From Gymnorhina tibicen (Eukaryota; Chordata; Aves; Passeriformes; Artamidae): a DNA stretch of 64,000 bases. The notes beneath the pieces were generated by a model. That model was given only the letters and a program-made list of their open reading frames with translations, did no database searches and was not told the origin of the DNA. Shown here piece after piece: positions 1-12,600 of the stretch. Location of the stretch: assembly GCA_013399875.1 (NCBI GenBank), contig VXAZ01007995.1:4112055-4176054 (forward strand), given 5' to 3'. Position 1 is the first letter of the stretch. Every line of letters starts with the position of its first letter. The translations under genes were made by a program, and so were the position numbers.

Positions 1-299
1 CACTTCAAAGCCCTCCAAGAGCCAGCACTGAGAGGAAATACCTGGATGTGCCCAGTGGAACAGCCGGTGACCAGGGAATGGCCAGCTGCAGGCATGACCT
101 GCACTGGGAGCACACTTCCCACTGCTGGAGGGCTGGCTTATTCCTGTGGTGCTTTCAGGAGCACCTTCACCATCCCATTCAGGTGCCTCTCACCACTTTT
201 ACAGTCATCAGTGCTGTTCCGTATTTTTAGAGAGAAATTGATGCCTTCAGACCTGTAACCCAGACAGCAAAGCTCAAAGGTGGCCAGCCAGCACCCCTC

Positions 300-490
300 T
301 GGTACCGGCTAAGGACAGCTTTGTCCAGTCAAGTCTTGAATATCCCTAAGGACGGAGACTCACCACCTTCCTGGGACCCTGTCCCAAGTGTCTTGCCATC
401 TCAAGGGTGAATTTTTCTCCTAATGTCTAATTGGAGTTTCACTGGCCACAAATTGCTCCACCTTTTCACCCCAATCAGTGGCCCTATTCT
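300..490 (-). mobile_element. CR1 LINE fragment (degenerate, minus orientation)
   Basis: Degenerate copy of the 3' part of an avian CR1 retrotransposon. The plus strand shows the complement of the element. Recognisable CR1 phrases are the 'tccagtcaagtcttgaatat' stretch near 334, then 'ggacggagactcaccacctt' and 'ctgggaccctgtcccaagtg'. These parallel the better copy at 5842-6605 ('cagccttgaacacttccagg', 'gacctgttccagtgcctcat'). The copy has many substitutions and small indels and no coding capacity, so it is an old insertion. The ends are approximate because the match fades on both sides. The family assignment rests on remembered CR1 consensus phrases, not an alignment. Confidence 0.6.
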
Positions 491-3400
491 CAAAATTAAT
501 TTTCATCCTCTTTCCCTTGCTGCCTTGCTGGCTATGCCAGCAGCAGAAGAGCCATCTTGTGTGGAAATGTGACTGCACGGTGGTTCTTCAGGTGGGTTAG
601 GGCATCCTCTTGGAGTCCAGGCTTCGAGGGCTGTGTAAATATGAAGCAGACATTCAGATGTCCTTGACAGGGGCAAGCAGACGGGCTTGTTCCTGCTGCA
701 GTAGGATGGATGTCATTGCTTCTGAGCCACTCTCTGTAAGGACTCAGGCAAATAAAAATGCAGGAGAAAATCCGCCACTTTACATGGTGATGCTTTTAAT
801 TGCCTTGGCTAAATGGGAAATTAAACGCTGGAAACTTCAAGTCCTGTTTGATGTTTAGCATCCCTGCTCCGAGAGCACGGGTTCTCCGGGCACGGCTTTG
901 GTCCGCCCAGGGAGCGTGAAATCACTCCCAAATTGCTCGACATGTAAGGTAATTGGCCTCCATTGCCTGGAACACTCCGGCTGTGGGCTCGGGGAGCAGA
1001 CACCACCTCCCAAGGGGAACAAACTCAGAGATCCCTCAGAGCCTGCGTACGTGGCTTCGAGAGCTCCTTGTCCGACTGCTGCGGAGAACATCTGCTGCTT
1101 CTCTGGAGGAGCTCGGTGCATGGCAAGGTTGGGGAAATCAGTCTCCAGAGACAGAGCAAGAGAGACGTGTCCTATCATCAGCCCTGTGCTTTGCATTTTC
1201 CATTTTCTCCTCGTTATGCTCAATCAAGGCACATTTGATTCCACATTAGGGGCATTGGGAAAGAGAAAAGATCCCAGGTTGAAGCATGTTTCTGCTCCAA
1301 GACCAAACAGTCCTGTCCCCTTTGTCCTTTGCACAGACAGCTCACACACTGGTGGCCATCCTCGCTGCCTCTCCCAGCCCTGCCAGGCCTTTGGAGTTGA
1401 GGACTTTGGGTGTGGGGATGAAACCCAATCTTCAAGATTTGCACAGTGGATTTATACAGTGGCTCAGAAACATTCTCTGCTCTCTTTTGTCCTTTCCTAA
1501 TAACTCCTTGCAGCAACAGGAGAGGTCACAAGAGTGCTTTGCAAACCTGTGCAGCTCTCCAGGACCATCGAGTGGGGCTGAGATCTAGTTCCAAGCTCAT
1601 GACCCAGCTTCAGAAGAAATCCCACCCTCACACTTCAGGACCTTCTACCCACAGCTTCTGTAATCTCCAGAAGCCCAGACACCCCGCCAGGGAACAGGGG
1701 GAGGAACTCCCAGCCTTCCATACTTCTAAAAGCTGTTTCATTAGCAATACTCCTGGGCACGATCTGCTGCCAGCCTGCAGGAAACCTTGGCAGGCTCATG
1801 GGATGTCAGGTCTTGGGAATCAGCACAACAGTTCCTTTCCACACACATCATCCCTATGGTCTGATGCTGCTGGCCTCTCCTGTTCCCTCTCCATATATTT
1901 ACTTAGATGTTAGGACCAGAGGATCAGAAGACTACCTGCAAGATTCATGTACAGCTGTGAGTCTTTTGGCAGAGAAAGGGGCTGCTGGCCTTGAGAGGAG
2001 TTATTCTCCTCCAACTGAAGGAAAGAGAAAAGGTGGTATTTGCAATCTTGGTTATTTTCTTTTTTTTCTTTTTGTTTTTAATTGTTTTTTTCCCCTGCTT
2101 CAGACACAAAAGGCCAGACCAGTGAAAATAGTTGAAGCTATGTTAAAACCTATTTATAGCTGCTGAAAAATTTCATGTCTTTAGATTATTGTTTTTAATG
2201 GTTGATCTTTGGTCATTTGGGGAACACGGGAAGGATCTTTGTATCAGCACACTGAAGAAAGCAAGAAGGGAAAACATCCTGAGAGATCACCTGACCAAAA
2301 CCAAGTTCCACAACTTTTAGAGAAGGCATTTCCACCTCTTGCCCCAGGAGATAAGAGGCATCAGTATCACTGTGCTGGTGGGAAAACAGAGGTTAACAGG
2401 GAAAAATAAAACCCTGCTGCCAAGGGAGGGGGACAGCCATTGGCAGCACCAGGGAAGTATCAGGAGCAGAGATGCTCCTCCGGACACTGCGCCCTCGATG
2501 TGTAAATTGCTTTTGCTGGCCAGCAGGAGAGACAGGAGGGAGGCAGCAGGGTTTGCCCAGTTTTTCTCCTCCACGAGGGATAGACCCAGCTGATTTCAGC
2601 ATTGATAAAGATCACCTCATTACCTCCGACAAAGACCACACAATTACACAGTGTCTCTGATGGGAGTGGTGATAAACACCAGCATGAGCTCACCTCCTCC
2701 ATCACTCACTTGTTCGTTTGTGAGGTTTCTTAATATGCCAAGAGGCAGTGAAACCACTGCTAATCCACATCCCGAAAGGATCTTGGCCCGGAAAGAGGAG
2801 CTGTCATCACCACCACATCCTTTCAGCCAGACACTAGAGATCAACAGCTGTGATATTGCACGGAAACTCCCAGCAGCAGCTCCTGGCATCAGTGTCTCCT
2901 CCCTGCAGTCCTGGTCTTTGCCTGACCCCCTGTAACCAAACCGTCTCAGTCCCTTCCTGTCAGCCGAGTGCCAGGAGCAACCTCAAGGACTGGCAGGTCC
3001 TGGAAGGGCTCTGGTGACACCAGTGCTTGGTGCTGTCCTCTCCACCCACTCTGCTCTCTCTTCCCAACCTGAATCCTTTCAAGAACAGGTGGGTGGATCT
3101 TCTCAAAGCCCCCAGGATTTATACAGCTGACCCAGCACGCAGCTGGCAGGGGGCACATCCATCACACATTTCCAAAAGCCCACAGAGCTTTACTTCTCCC
3201 TGCTTTCTTCCTCCTCTTCCTTTTACTTTTTATATTCTCAGGTGAACATAGAATATTTCAAAAAGATCTCTGCCAGCACTGAAGCTTTGAAGCCAGCTGG
3301 TGGAGCAACCTCAGGTGACATGAAGAAGGAGCAGGGCCCAGCTGGGTGTCTTCCCAGGAGAACTGAATCAAAGCCAGAAGAAATGACAGCACAAGCTGAT

Positions 3401-5841
3401 CCGACTCAGTCTGTCTGGGCTTTCTCCCTCCTTCTGTTACTGAGCCCAGCCCAATAGCCCTTCCAGGTTTAAAATTAGCAAAACCTTTGCTAAGCTTCAG
3501 ATTAAGTTCCCGGGTCACCAGCAGAGATGGCCTGTAGCAAAGCCCTGGATTTTATCTTTAATTATCGGCAGGAATATTATATTCTTGCAGAAACTGAGCT
3601 GAGAAAAAGCCAGCATCTGTGATCCCTGCTGCAGCGCTGAGCATCTGCTCGAGGGAGGGCTGGTAATCAGGAGGAGAGGGGTCAACAGAAGATGATCTTC
3701 TAAGTCTTCCTCTATAGACTGAATCTCTAATATGTTTACTTAGCCAGATGCAAATCCTTTTCGCAAACTTATGGCACTGCTGAGTACAAGCACACACAAA
3801 AAATTAACAAAGCTGGAGCACCAATTCCTCGTCTATCACCAGTGCGAGACTCCTGGTGACTACGTGGGCGGAAGGAAAATGTGCTCTTTCCAGTGTCTGG
3901 GGAAACAAAGCTGTATTTCCAGCAGTGTTCTCTGATTCCTAACCAAGAAATCCTGTCCAGCACCTCACAGCTTCCCTCTCTCTCCTGGGCTGCTCCTTCC
4001 CTGGGTCCCCAGGGGTTGAGTCTTGCCCTTGTCCACACCCAGCAGCAGAGTTTGCCCATGGCCAGTGAACTAAGGCAGGAGAGCCTCAAAACACAGGAGT
4101 AGCATGAAATGCAAAATCATTGCAGGGCCAGCAGTTGGACTTTGGTGATTTTTGCGGGTCCCTTTCAGGATATTCTATGGTTATACGGTCTCCAAGTCTG
4201 CTCAGAAGCAGATGAAAGAGTACTACAGTAGCCTGGGATATAGAACCAACACCTGGGCATCCTGTGCCTGCTGGAGACAAACCTGCTTCCTCCTGCCTGC
4301 TGGTTGGAGGTTATTTTCCTTGATGGGAACTAGAGAAGCATCCTAGTGACCACTCTGCTGGAGCAGAAACCTCTCATGGCCACTTTATTTGTTGCTGGGG
4401 CAAGGACAAAATGTCACTTGGAAAGTGGGGGCACTGACTGCATTTATCTGTTCACATATGTCTGATGTATGCTGGAGGAGCAGGAGGAACTGGAGGCCAA
4501 GCTATGAATTATTACATGGTTGTGGAGCCACCAGAAATTCCCTGTGTAGCATCCTGGACTGGACTGGAAAGGGTGCTCTGGCTGGAGAGGAGGTATGGGC
4601 AGGAAAGGACAGGAAGGCAGCACAGCATGGGCTGAGCTACTCACAGCATGGATGGCTCTGGCTTGGGGCAGGTCAGTGTATCTGGAGCTCATCTTTTCAC
4701 AGTTCCTTCTTCTCTCTGTTCTTGACAAAACATGCTCAGGTATATGTGTGGTGTGCCTAAGGTTCAAGGTCACCTTGTATTCAGCCCAGCACAATGAAAT
4801 CTTAAAGGAACAGGGTATAACAAAAGAGCTGGGTGGCTTTGAGCCTCTCACTGAGTGAAGGGACTTGGAACAGATCACAGCTACCTGGAGCTTAGAAAGC
4901 CCTGTGTCCACTGCCTTTGCTGGCCGCCTCGTGAGACATCCTGCTCCTGTAGTGCAGAGGTCTGGGGATCCCCTCTGAGCTGACAGTGACAGCTGAGGAA
5001 GAATGAGGCTGGCTGAAGCAGAGCCTGTGTAGTGCCATTCCAACCCAGCCAGCCAGGTCAATTAAAAAATAAAGACAAAGGCTCTTGGTGCGGGTCTGCC
5101 GTCCCCTATCAAATTCATTATCTCCCCCCACTAACAGAAAGAGGGCAACTGTTCACGTAAGACACAGCTAATAATATCTGAGTACAGGACATTGCTGCTA
5201 AATTATAGGGAGGGCTTGGGAAGGGAAATTAGTGTCATTTGCAAGCCCAATAATCGGGGCTGTGCAGCATGAATGCCGATGCGGGAGCGGGCTGGAGGAC
5301 AGAGAGTGGCTTATGCAACCGTCCCCGTCCTCCCGCAGCAGCGCAGCCGGGCTGGCAGGAGGCACAGAGTGGGGCTGAGGAGCGGGACAGCACAGGAGAA
5401 GTGGGCTTGGAAGCCAAAGGCAGGTAAAAACAGGGGGCACAGCAGATGCCTCTGTGTGAGGGTGAAGGCATCAGAAGCTTCTCTTAGGGAAGAAGGCTCA
5501 GTCCTTCCCTCCCAGCTGAGCTTTGGCACAAAAGACCCAGAGCACAGTTTAGGGACCTCACAGTTTAGGGTTCCCCCCCAGGGCAGTAGCTACAAGGGGT
5601 GGGAGGTCTGCTGGTTTCAACTGAAGGGGCACTTTCTGGGCAACTTCTAGGAGCAATCAAACCCAGTGGGGAAACTGAGGCACAGAGAGACTGCACAGTG
5701 TGCTGTGGCTTGAACCCCCAAGGCAATTCTTGAGCACTTCTCAGTGATGGGAAATGTGGTGCTGCTACCTGGGACAGCTGCATTCCTGCAGCAGGCAAAG
5801 CATTTCCCATTTCTGACTACAGACACATCTTGAGCAAAAAC
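491..5841. other. Intergenic, no gene supported
   Basis: No open frame here shows a recognisable domain or coding-like composition. The longer open stretches overlap each other on both strands and look like chance. Small items seen: a consensus POU octamer ATGCAAAT at 3748-3755, and a 16-bp direct repeat (cacagtttaggg core) at 5543-5558 and 5559-5574. An AT-rich, possibly conserved patch lies at about 5050-5260, with TAATAATA- and CAATAATC-type motifs. Confidence 0.6.
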
Positions 5842-6605
5842 CATGGAATCATTGAATGGTTTGGGTTGGAAGGAACCTTAAAAATCACCCAGTTCAAACT
5901 CCCCTGCCATGGGCAGGGACACTTTCCACCAGACCAGGGTGCTCCGAGCCCCATCCAGCCCAGCCTTGAACACTTCCAGGGATGGGGAATCCACAACTTT
6001 TCTGGGTGACCTGTTCCAGTGCCTCATCACCCTCACAGTAAAGAACTTAATATCTATTCTAAACCTACTCTGTCAGTTTGAAGCCATTACCCCTTGTCCT
6101 GTCACTCCAGGTCCTTATAAATTGTCCCTCTCCATCTTTAGGTTCCCTTCAGGTACTGGAAGGCTGCAATTAGGTCACCCTGAAGCCTTCTCCAGGCTGA
6201 ACAATCCCAATTCTCTCAGCCTTTCCTCATAGCAGAGGTTCTCATCCATCAACACCCCCAAACCCTTCTCAGCAGGGCTGCTCTCAATCTCTTCATCCCC
6301 CAGCCTGGATTTATATTGGGGGTTGCCAGCACCTTGCACTTGGTCTTGTTACACCTCATGAGATTCCCATGGTCCCTGTGGATGGCATCCCATCCTTCAG
6401 GTGTGTCACCCACACCACTCAGCTTGGTGTCATCTGCAAATGTGCTGAGGGTGCACCCAATCCCTTCATCTATGTCATTAATGAAGGTACTAAATAACAC
6501 CGACCCCTGAGGGACACCACTCGTCGCTGATGTCCATCACGACTCTGAGCCATTAACCAACACCCTCTGGATGCGACCATGCAGCCAATGTTTTACAGAG
6601 GAGCA
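5842..6605 (-). mobile_element. CR1 LINE, 5'-truncated, minus orientation
   Basis: Best CR1 copy in the window. The 3' end of the element lies at about 5842-5890, where the plus strand reads 'ggtttgggttggaaggaacc', the complement of the diagnostic CR1 3' tail. Moving right, the sequence covers the CR1 3' UTR and then the end of ORF2 up to about 6600, where the match stops. The element is therefore 5'-truncated, as is usual for LINE insertions made by target-primed reverse transcription. CR1 elements are the dominant interspersed repeat of birds and other sauropsids, and this is the main reason for placing the window in a bird. No target-site duplication was found by eye. Confidence 0.9.
6249..6500 (-). 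pseudogene. CR1 ORF2 reverse-transcriptase C-terminal fragment
   Basis: Minus-strand open stretch of about 83 codons inside the CR1 copy. It keeps the reverse-transcriptase catalytic block in the form FADDTKLSG, preceded by [14 protein letters not shown], which is typical of the CR1 clade. The two adjacent aspartates of FADD are two of the three metal-binding carboxylates of the polymerase. The fragment lacks the fingers region, the endonuclease domain and ORF1. The frame decays downstream of the catalytic block (the expected conserved continuation is lost after 'CNKTKCKVL'). It is a dead remnant with no expected activity. Confidence 0.8.
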
Positions 6606-9600
6606 GAAGTGCTCTCTGACCAAATGCTCTCAGGCTGCTACCAAACCTAAAGGGTATCTAAACAACAACAAAAAAAAGGAAATGGAGCTGTGTCCAACAC
6701 CTGCTAAGACCAGTGTCCCCTTCCTGCCTAACTGCTGAGTTATTTTTCAAATTCCTTGACCTTGGACCCCTCTCAGGGCCCCTCCTGTAGCTGATTAGGA
6801 AATGCTCCATTCCTGATGAACAGGTGAAGCTGTGATTATACTAATCAGCTGCTCATTAGTGTTGCTTGGCTTCAGCTGATAAAACACCAGCCCCATGGTG
6901 TATGGCCAACTCTGTCATCTGGGGATGTCAAAGATCCTCAGCTCTGTTGTTGTCCCCACTTGGTTTTGCTCACAGATGGGGAAGGGCTCTCCAGGACACA
7001 GCTGGGATCTGGCAAGCAAATCTCATCCCAGCAGATATGTGCCTCTTTCAGGCTGTGGATTGATCACCACAGAGCTGTGCCTCTGACTCTCAGACAGGGA
7101 ATTTTGGACACTGAGAGACCTGACCCCGCAGTTGGAGGTAGCAGGGACCCTCAGTGCTGGAGCCAGCAGAGGCTGGTTCAGACTCCTTTCCATGTTCCTA
7201 TGGATGTGGCAGCTCCAAGGGTCAGGCCCTGGGCAGGCAGAAGAGTCACCATTGATCTCATCCCGCCTCCTTCACAACTGTGACACAGGACAGAAATCCC
7301 CCTGGGCTACCTGCAGTCTCTGGAGACTTCCTGAAGAAGCTACTGCTCTTCTTTTTGGGTCTGTCATCCTGACAGCTGTCCCCAGGGAGATCTCAACACC
7401 AAGACCCCAGCACAGCAGAGTGCCAGAGACACACACATCACTGCGCTCTGCCAAATCTCAGGCTCCTCCAGCCCTCCTCACCGAAAGCTGGGGACACGGC
7501 CATGCTCTTCCCCTTCTCCTTCTTCCTTTGTTCCATCCTCTCAATCAGGCTCTGGCTCAGAAAGGTTTCATTGCACAACAGCTACACTGGCTTTAGAAAG
7601 ATGCAATTAAGATGAAACCCACTTATTTAAAGCAGCTCCTCTCCCAGCACTGCTCTAATGTCACCTTTGATCACTGAAACCAACCCAGCTCACAGACTGT
7701 CAGGGACATGTCCTTTCATTTCTCCCTTTTCTCCTCACTCCATTCAGACAAAACTGGTTTCTTTCTTCCTGCTGGTGCTCCAAGCATTTTGCAGAGCAAA
7801 GGACGGTCATTTTTGCATTGGCCAGCAGGAAAAAAAAAAGAATGAAATGCCCTGGCTGTGGGCCATGAAGGTTGGAAAGGTCACGTAGATCATGCTGCTT
7901 TTTGGGCTCAGACAGCTTGGCCCAGGCACAGCAGTGCCCTGGGGCTGTGCTGCAAATAAGGGTGGGGTTGAGATGGGCAGGGACCCCTCTACTAATGAAT
8001 CTGAAAGGAAGTATCCTGAATTTATTGGGGAAGGCTGGACCATTTCCCCCACTTACAACAGTCAGTTCAGCTCAAACCATCACTTAGGCATGGCTTAGCT
8101 TTAAACCCCCTGGCAGATCCTGCTTTCACCGGAGCTGCTGGATCAGGACTCTGCTCAGCAGCCTCCATCCATACACACACACATTTGATTGTCAGGCACT
8201 GAAACCCCAGATTTCCTTATCATTAAACGCATCCATCAGGTAGCATTTTCTATTAGACCGGAGGTTTCCTGGTTGTCGGCGCTTCCACCCACACAGGCAG
8301 GTCGCTTCTGAACTCCATCTCTCTGCCTCCAAACCTCACTGCGTCGCATTTTCTTCGGAAATGGAGAGCAAATACGTGCGTATCCCTCTGTTCTCTCAGG
8401 GAGATGGCGGAGCAATTTGCAGGGTTCCCTGGGTGGACAGGTTCCTTCATCTGAACTGTTACTTCAATCTATTTTGTTTTGATCTGCAGGAGAGATATCT
8501 CTTCCTGCGGGTGGAGAGAAGAGCAAGAAGCTGTCCTGTTACAAAACAACAGTGATTTGCAATTCATCACCAGCCCAGGGCCAGGTACACTCCCCACTGC
8601 CATCTCAGGGGGACATTTTTTTCTAATTCTTAGGAGTGGATGTTGTCATGCCAGAAGTCTCAGCACTGGCATTACAGATGCCTTCTAATCTCTCAGAGTA
8701 TCTCTGATTTAGCAGCTTCTGAGGATTTCTGAGCACAGAGCAGATTTCCACCCTACCAAGGTGACAGCCCATGGGCTACGTTCTGTGTCTCAGTCAGCCT
8801 TGGAGTGACACTACAGTGAGGGACCCCAGCCCCTGGCTCAGCTAAATCATTTGGTCACCCCTGACAGGGAGGAAATTTGTCAACTCTCTGCAAAAGATAC
8901 AATTTTAGAGGTACCTTACTCCATCAGACTGCTGGGGGGGCTGCACCCTCCGTTCCTGCTTTGATTAGGAGCTGGGGGCAGCAGGGGTTAAATGCACCCT
9001 CTCCCCCTCCCGATCTACGATGCCAGCTGAGCTGAAGCTGGCTCCCAAGATCTTGGTGCTTCAAGAGAGAGGTGTCAATGATGGCTCTGGGGAGGACAGC
9101 GAAGAAGCCAGCCCAGGTGCTCCTTCTGCCTGTGAATCAGTCCAGATGGGCCACGGCTGCCCTGCTGAGAGCCGCGTGCTCTTCCAGGCAGCTCGGACAC
9201 AGATGGGGTATCAAGCGTGGCAGGGCTCCCGCAGCACACCCTGCTCAGAGCAGCCAGGGAGGGTGAAGCACAAAGCAAGTGGTTTCTTGGGAACATTGAG
9301 ATCTCCACAGCACATCCTGCTCTGCCCACAGTCACAGAGCTTAAACAGCCACTGCCTGAGAGGCTGTGCCCATGCCTGCCTCCTCCAGGTCTCTCCTCCT
9401 GCCTTCCCCCTCCATGGAGACCGGCTTTTGTCACTTAAAGGTGTGATCAGGAAATGGAGGGCTTTTAAAAACACTGCTATTAAGAACATAAAAATAATAG
9501 AGCAGGAACATATGTCTCTCCACAGGCCCATCACCTTCTGCTCGCTTGGATTGAAGTGTTTTACCATCAGAGCATGACAGCACGCTGATACCTCACCAGA

Positions 9601-12600
9601 GCAACAAAGCTGAAGGCTTTATTACTGTTATTAACCTCGTTTTCTGAAGAAAGGCAACAGAACACCACGTGTACCCATCAGTGGGTCAGCCCACCCTCGT
9701 AACTCCTTAATCGCTCAGCTAATTTCAACCCACAGGGTTCGGGAGGAGGAGGCTGCCAGAAGCCTCAGTCTGTGCACGTGCCGCCAGAACAGGCAGAGGG
9801 ACAGGCAGAGCCCCAGCGAACACCCAGCTGGACAGCCTGTGGGGACAGGTCAGCCCCTTACCAGACCCCAGAGAGCACCCTGGGAAAGCACGCAATCCCC
9901 ACCTCATACCTTTTAGACCCCAGGGAAACACAGAAAGACAGGGCGTGGGCTTTTTTAAGCCCTTGTTGGTTCCCTGGTCCAGGATGGGGCCAGCACCACA
10001 CTACAGGACCCAGAGGAGGCTGGGCCTGAGCTCTTTGTCCCCATTTGTCACAGCACTGCCAGCAGGCAGTTCCCAAAGCCTTGGTTTGATATAAGCACTG
10101 ACACAGCCCATGTCCCAGAGAGGCTCCCAGGCTCTCCAGGCTGGGCTGGCTGGACAGAGATAACTGGACACTCCAGCCCAAGCTCAGCAGCTGCACAGGG
10201 CTCCTCTCAAGGGACCCAGAGCTGGTTTGAGCAATCGACCATGCCTCTTCATGGTCATTCCTCCAACACACACCACAGCCCCGCTGCTAACACCACGCTT
10301 CCCAGTCACACCTGTTTGGGCGCTGGCTCTCAAAGGCTTTCCATTTCATCGCTCCATACACTTCAAATAATTGTCCCTAGGACTGTTGGTTTTCCATGGG
10401 CTGCTCAGGGAAGCACATTAACTTTCCTCCAGGGAGGTCAGAGCTGCCCACATCCTTCAAGAGCCGTGGGGAAGAGCAGGGAATGTGAGTCTCCACACAC
10501 AACCACAGGCAACGCCGCATGTCCAGGAGCACAGCACCAAGGTATCGTTGCCTGGGTGACATCCAAACCACCATCCATCACCCAGGCACCGACCCAGGCA
10601 AGCAGCCAGACTGGCAAAGACAGGGAGGGTTTCCCATGGAAAGCTGAAGTCAGTCCAAGCTGCACGCACAATTCAGCCAAGAGTCCTCACTCCTCACATT
10701 CCCTGAGGAGCAGGGAGAGCTCTCCATCCATTACCTGGAGCTCACACTGGACAGTTTTGGTCTGTCACTTGAGCCCACTCCCACACAGCTGTGACCAGGC
10801 TTCTCACTCTGCTTAGCCACACATGTGCACAGGCTAAACAGCAGGTCTGGAGCAGTTTGTTCATGCTCACATTTTCTTCCTTCATTACTGAGGCAAATAA
10901 TCTGTTTTAGTAGGCAGAGGGGCATTGCTCTTGCTACTTTACATGCTGCTTGCTGAAAGCAAGGTTGCCCTGATGTCAGCCTGTGTGAAGCAGATTAAGG
11001 CCTCCATAAGTGCCCTTTCTTTAGTAAAATCTCAGTTGTTGCTGCCATGATTGAGGTTCCCCTGTCCCCTCAGTGGTGGCAGAAAGGAACAATTACACCC
11101 TGCCCAGCAGTTTAATCCCTGACCCACACCAAATTGCCGAGTGTTGTGCACAAAAAACACTGATCAAGGGTTGACCAACTTCCTTACAGTGAGAAACCCC
11201 AAGGGCCTAAATCACCTCTGGGGTGAAGCAGGTCTCAGCGCCAGGCTGTTTGGACTGGCAATAAGCAGCTATAAAGAAGAAGGAGTGGGAACTGAAGATC
11301 AGTCTACACTAAGGGCTTAAAACTGAGCTGAACTTCTGGCCAGGCTTTAAGCTGCACAGCAGCACACCCTTGGAGTAAAGCAGCAAAATAAATGAAGTCA
11401 CTGAAACAATCACGCTCCCTGCATCTTTAAGGTCAGGATTTTCACACCACTCTCCCTCCCGTATTTTGGCTTTCAGAGTCTGTTCTTCACAGGTACAGAG
11501 AGTCACAAGTCTGCAAGGGGAAAGAAAACACCACAAAACCAACAAACCAGGGAAGTGACTTTTACCGTTGTCACTTTCCCTGTCTCCCAGCAACAACCGT
11601 GTCTTCTCCACCTTGCTCCCCTCCCAGCACCTCACAGCTGGCAGAGATCTTACGAACAAACAAGGCTCCCTGCAGCGAGGGCTGCCTGGCAAGGGCTGAT
11701 GCTTCAGTCTAGCATGAGGACGATCTTTTCACCTGCAGAGGTGACAGCTCTTGGTTTATGTCTAACCATCAGCTCTCAGCCCCCATCTGCGAAGACTCTC
11801 AACCCCATTCCAGGGCTGAACAGATGGTGACAGTGTCTGGGCTGATGCCCAAGTGTCAACAAGACAGCTTCTTGTTTCCACACAGACATATCCCTGGGAA
11901 GGGAAGTGGAAAAAAAGCATGTGATAAGACACTGCCACCTCACCCTGCCTAAACAGTCACACTAACCCCAGGACAAGTTCTCTGGGTTTGTGTTATTAAT
12001 GTTCCCTCTCTTAGGCTGAGGGAGGGTGGCTTCCCATGGGGTGGATTTTGCTCCAAGAGACCTTTCTGTGCCTGTCTCAGGAGGGGAATTAGCAATCGGA
12101 GCCTCCTCCAGAGCTTGTCTTTTTTCCAATTAATACATGAATAATCAGCATAATTTTGTGCCAATTGTTTTGTGTTTTGACACCACAGATATTCTGTGTT
12201 CCTCTGCTACCCAGCTCCTCTGCTCCTTTTAATGGAATTCATGAAGTGCTAAGCCACATCCTCAGAACCATTCACACAACTGGTGTGAATGAGCTGGGCA
12301 CAGGCAGAAGCACACCCTCAGAAGGAGGTACCATTGGCACATTAAAGTCAAGCACAGTCAGTGTTCCAGGGCAAAGCCCTTGAGAAGAGGTTGTGGCTGG
12401 GTGGCTCTGAAAGGACCCCATCAGCTTACCCACATGTGTGGTCAACCATGCCTGCCTGGGGACAGCAGAATTTGACACCTCTATAGACGTGTGTTCGTGA
12501 CATTTTCATCATTGAACACTTATTTCGGCTTCCAGATGGCTTGGAATGCCTGCATGCTGTGGAAAATCCATTCGCTCTGTACTGCCTCACAAAACCCATT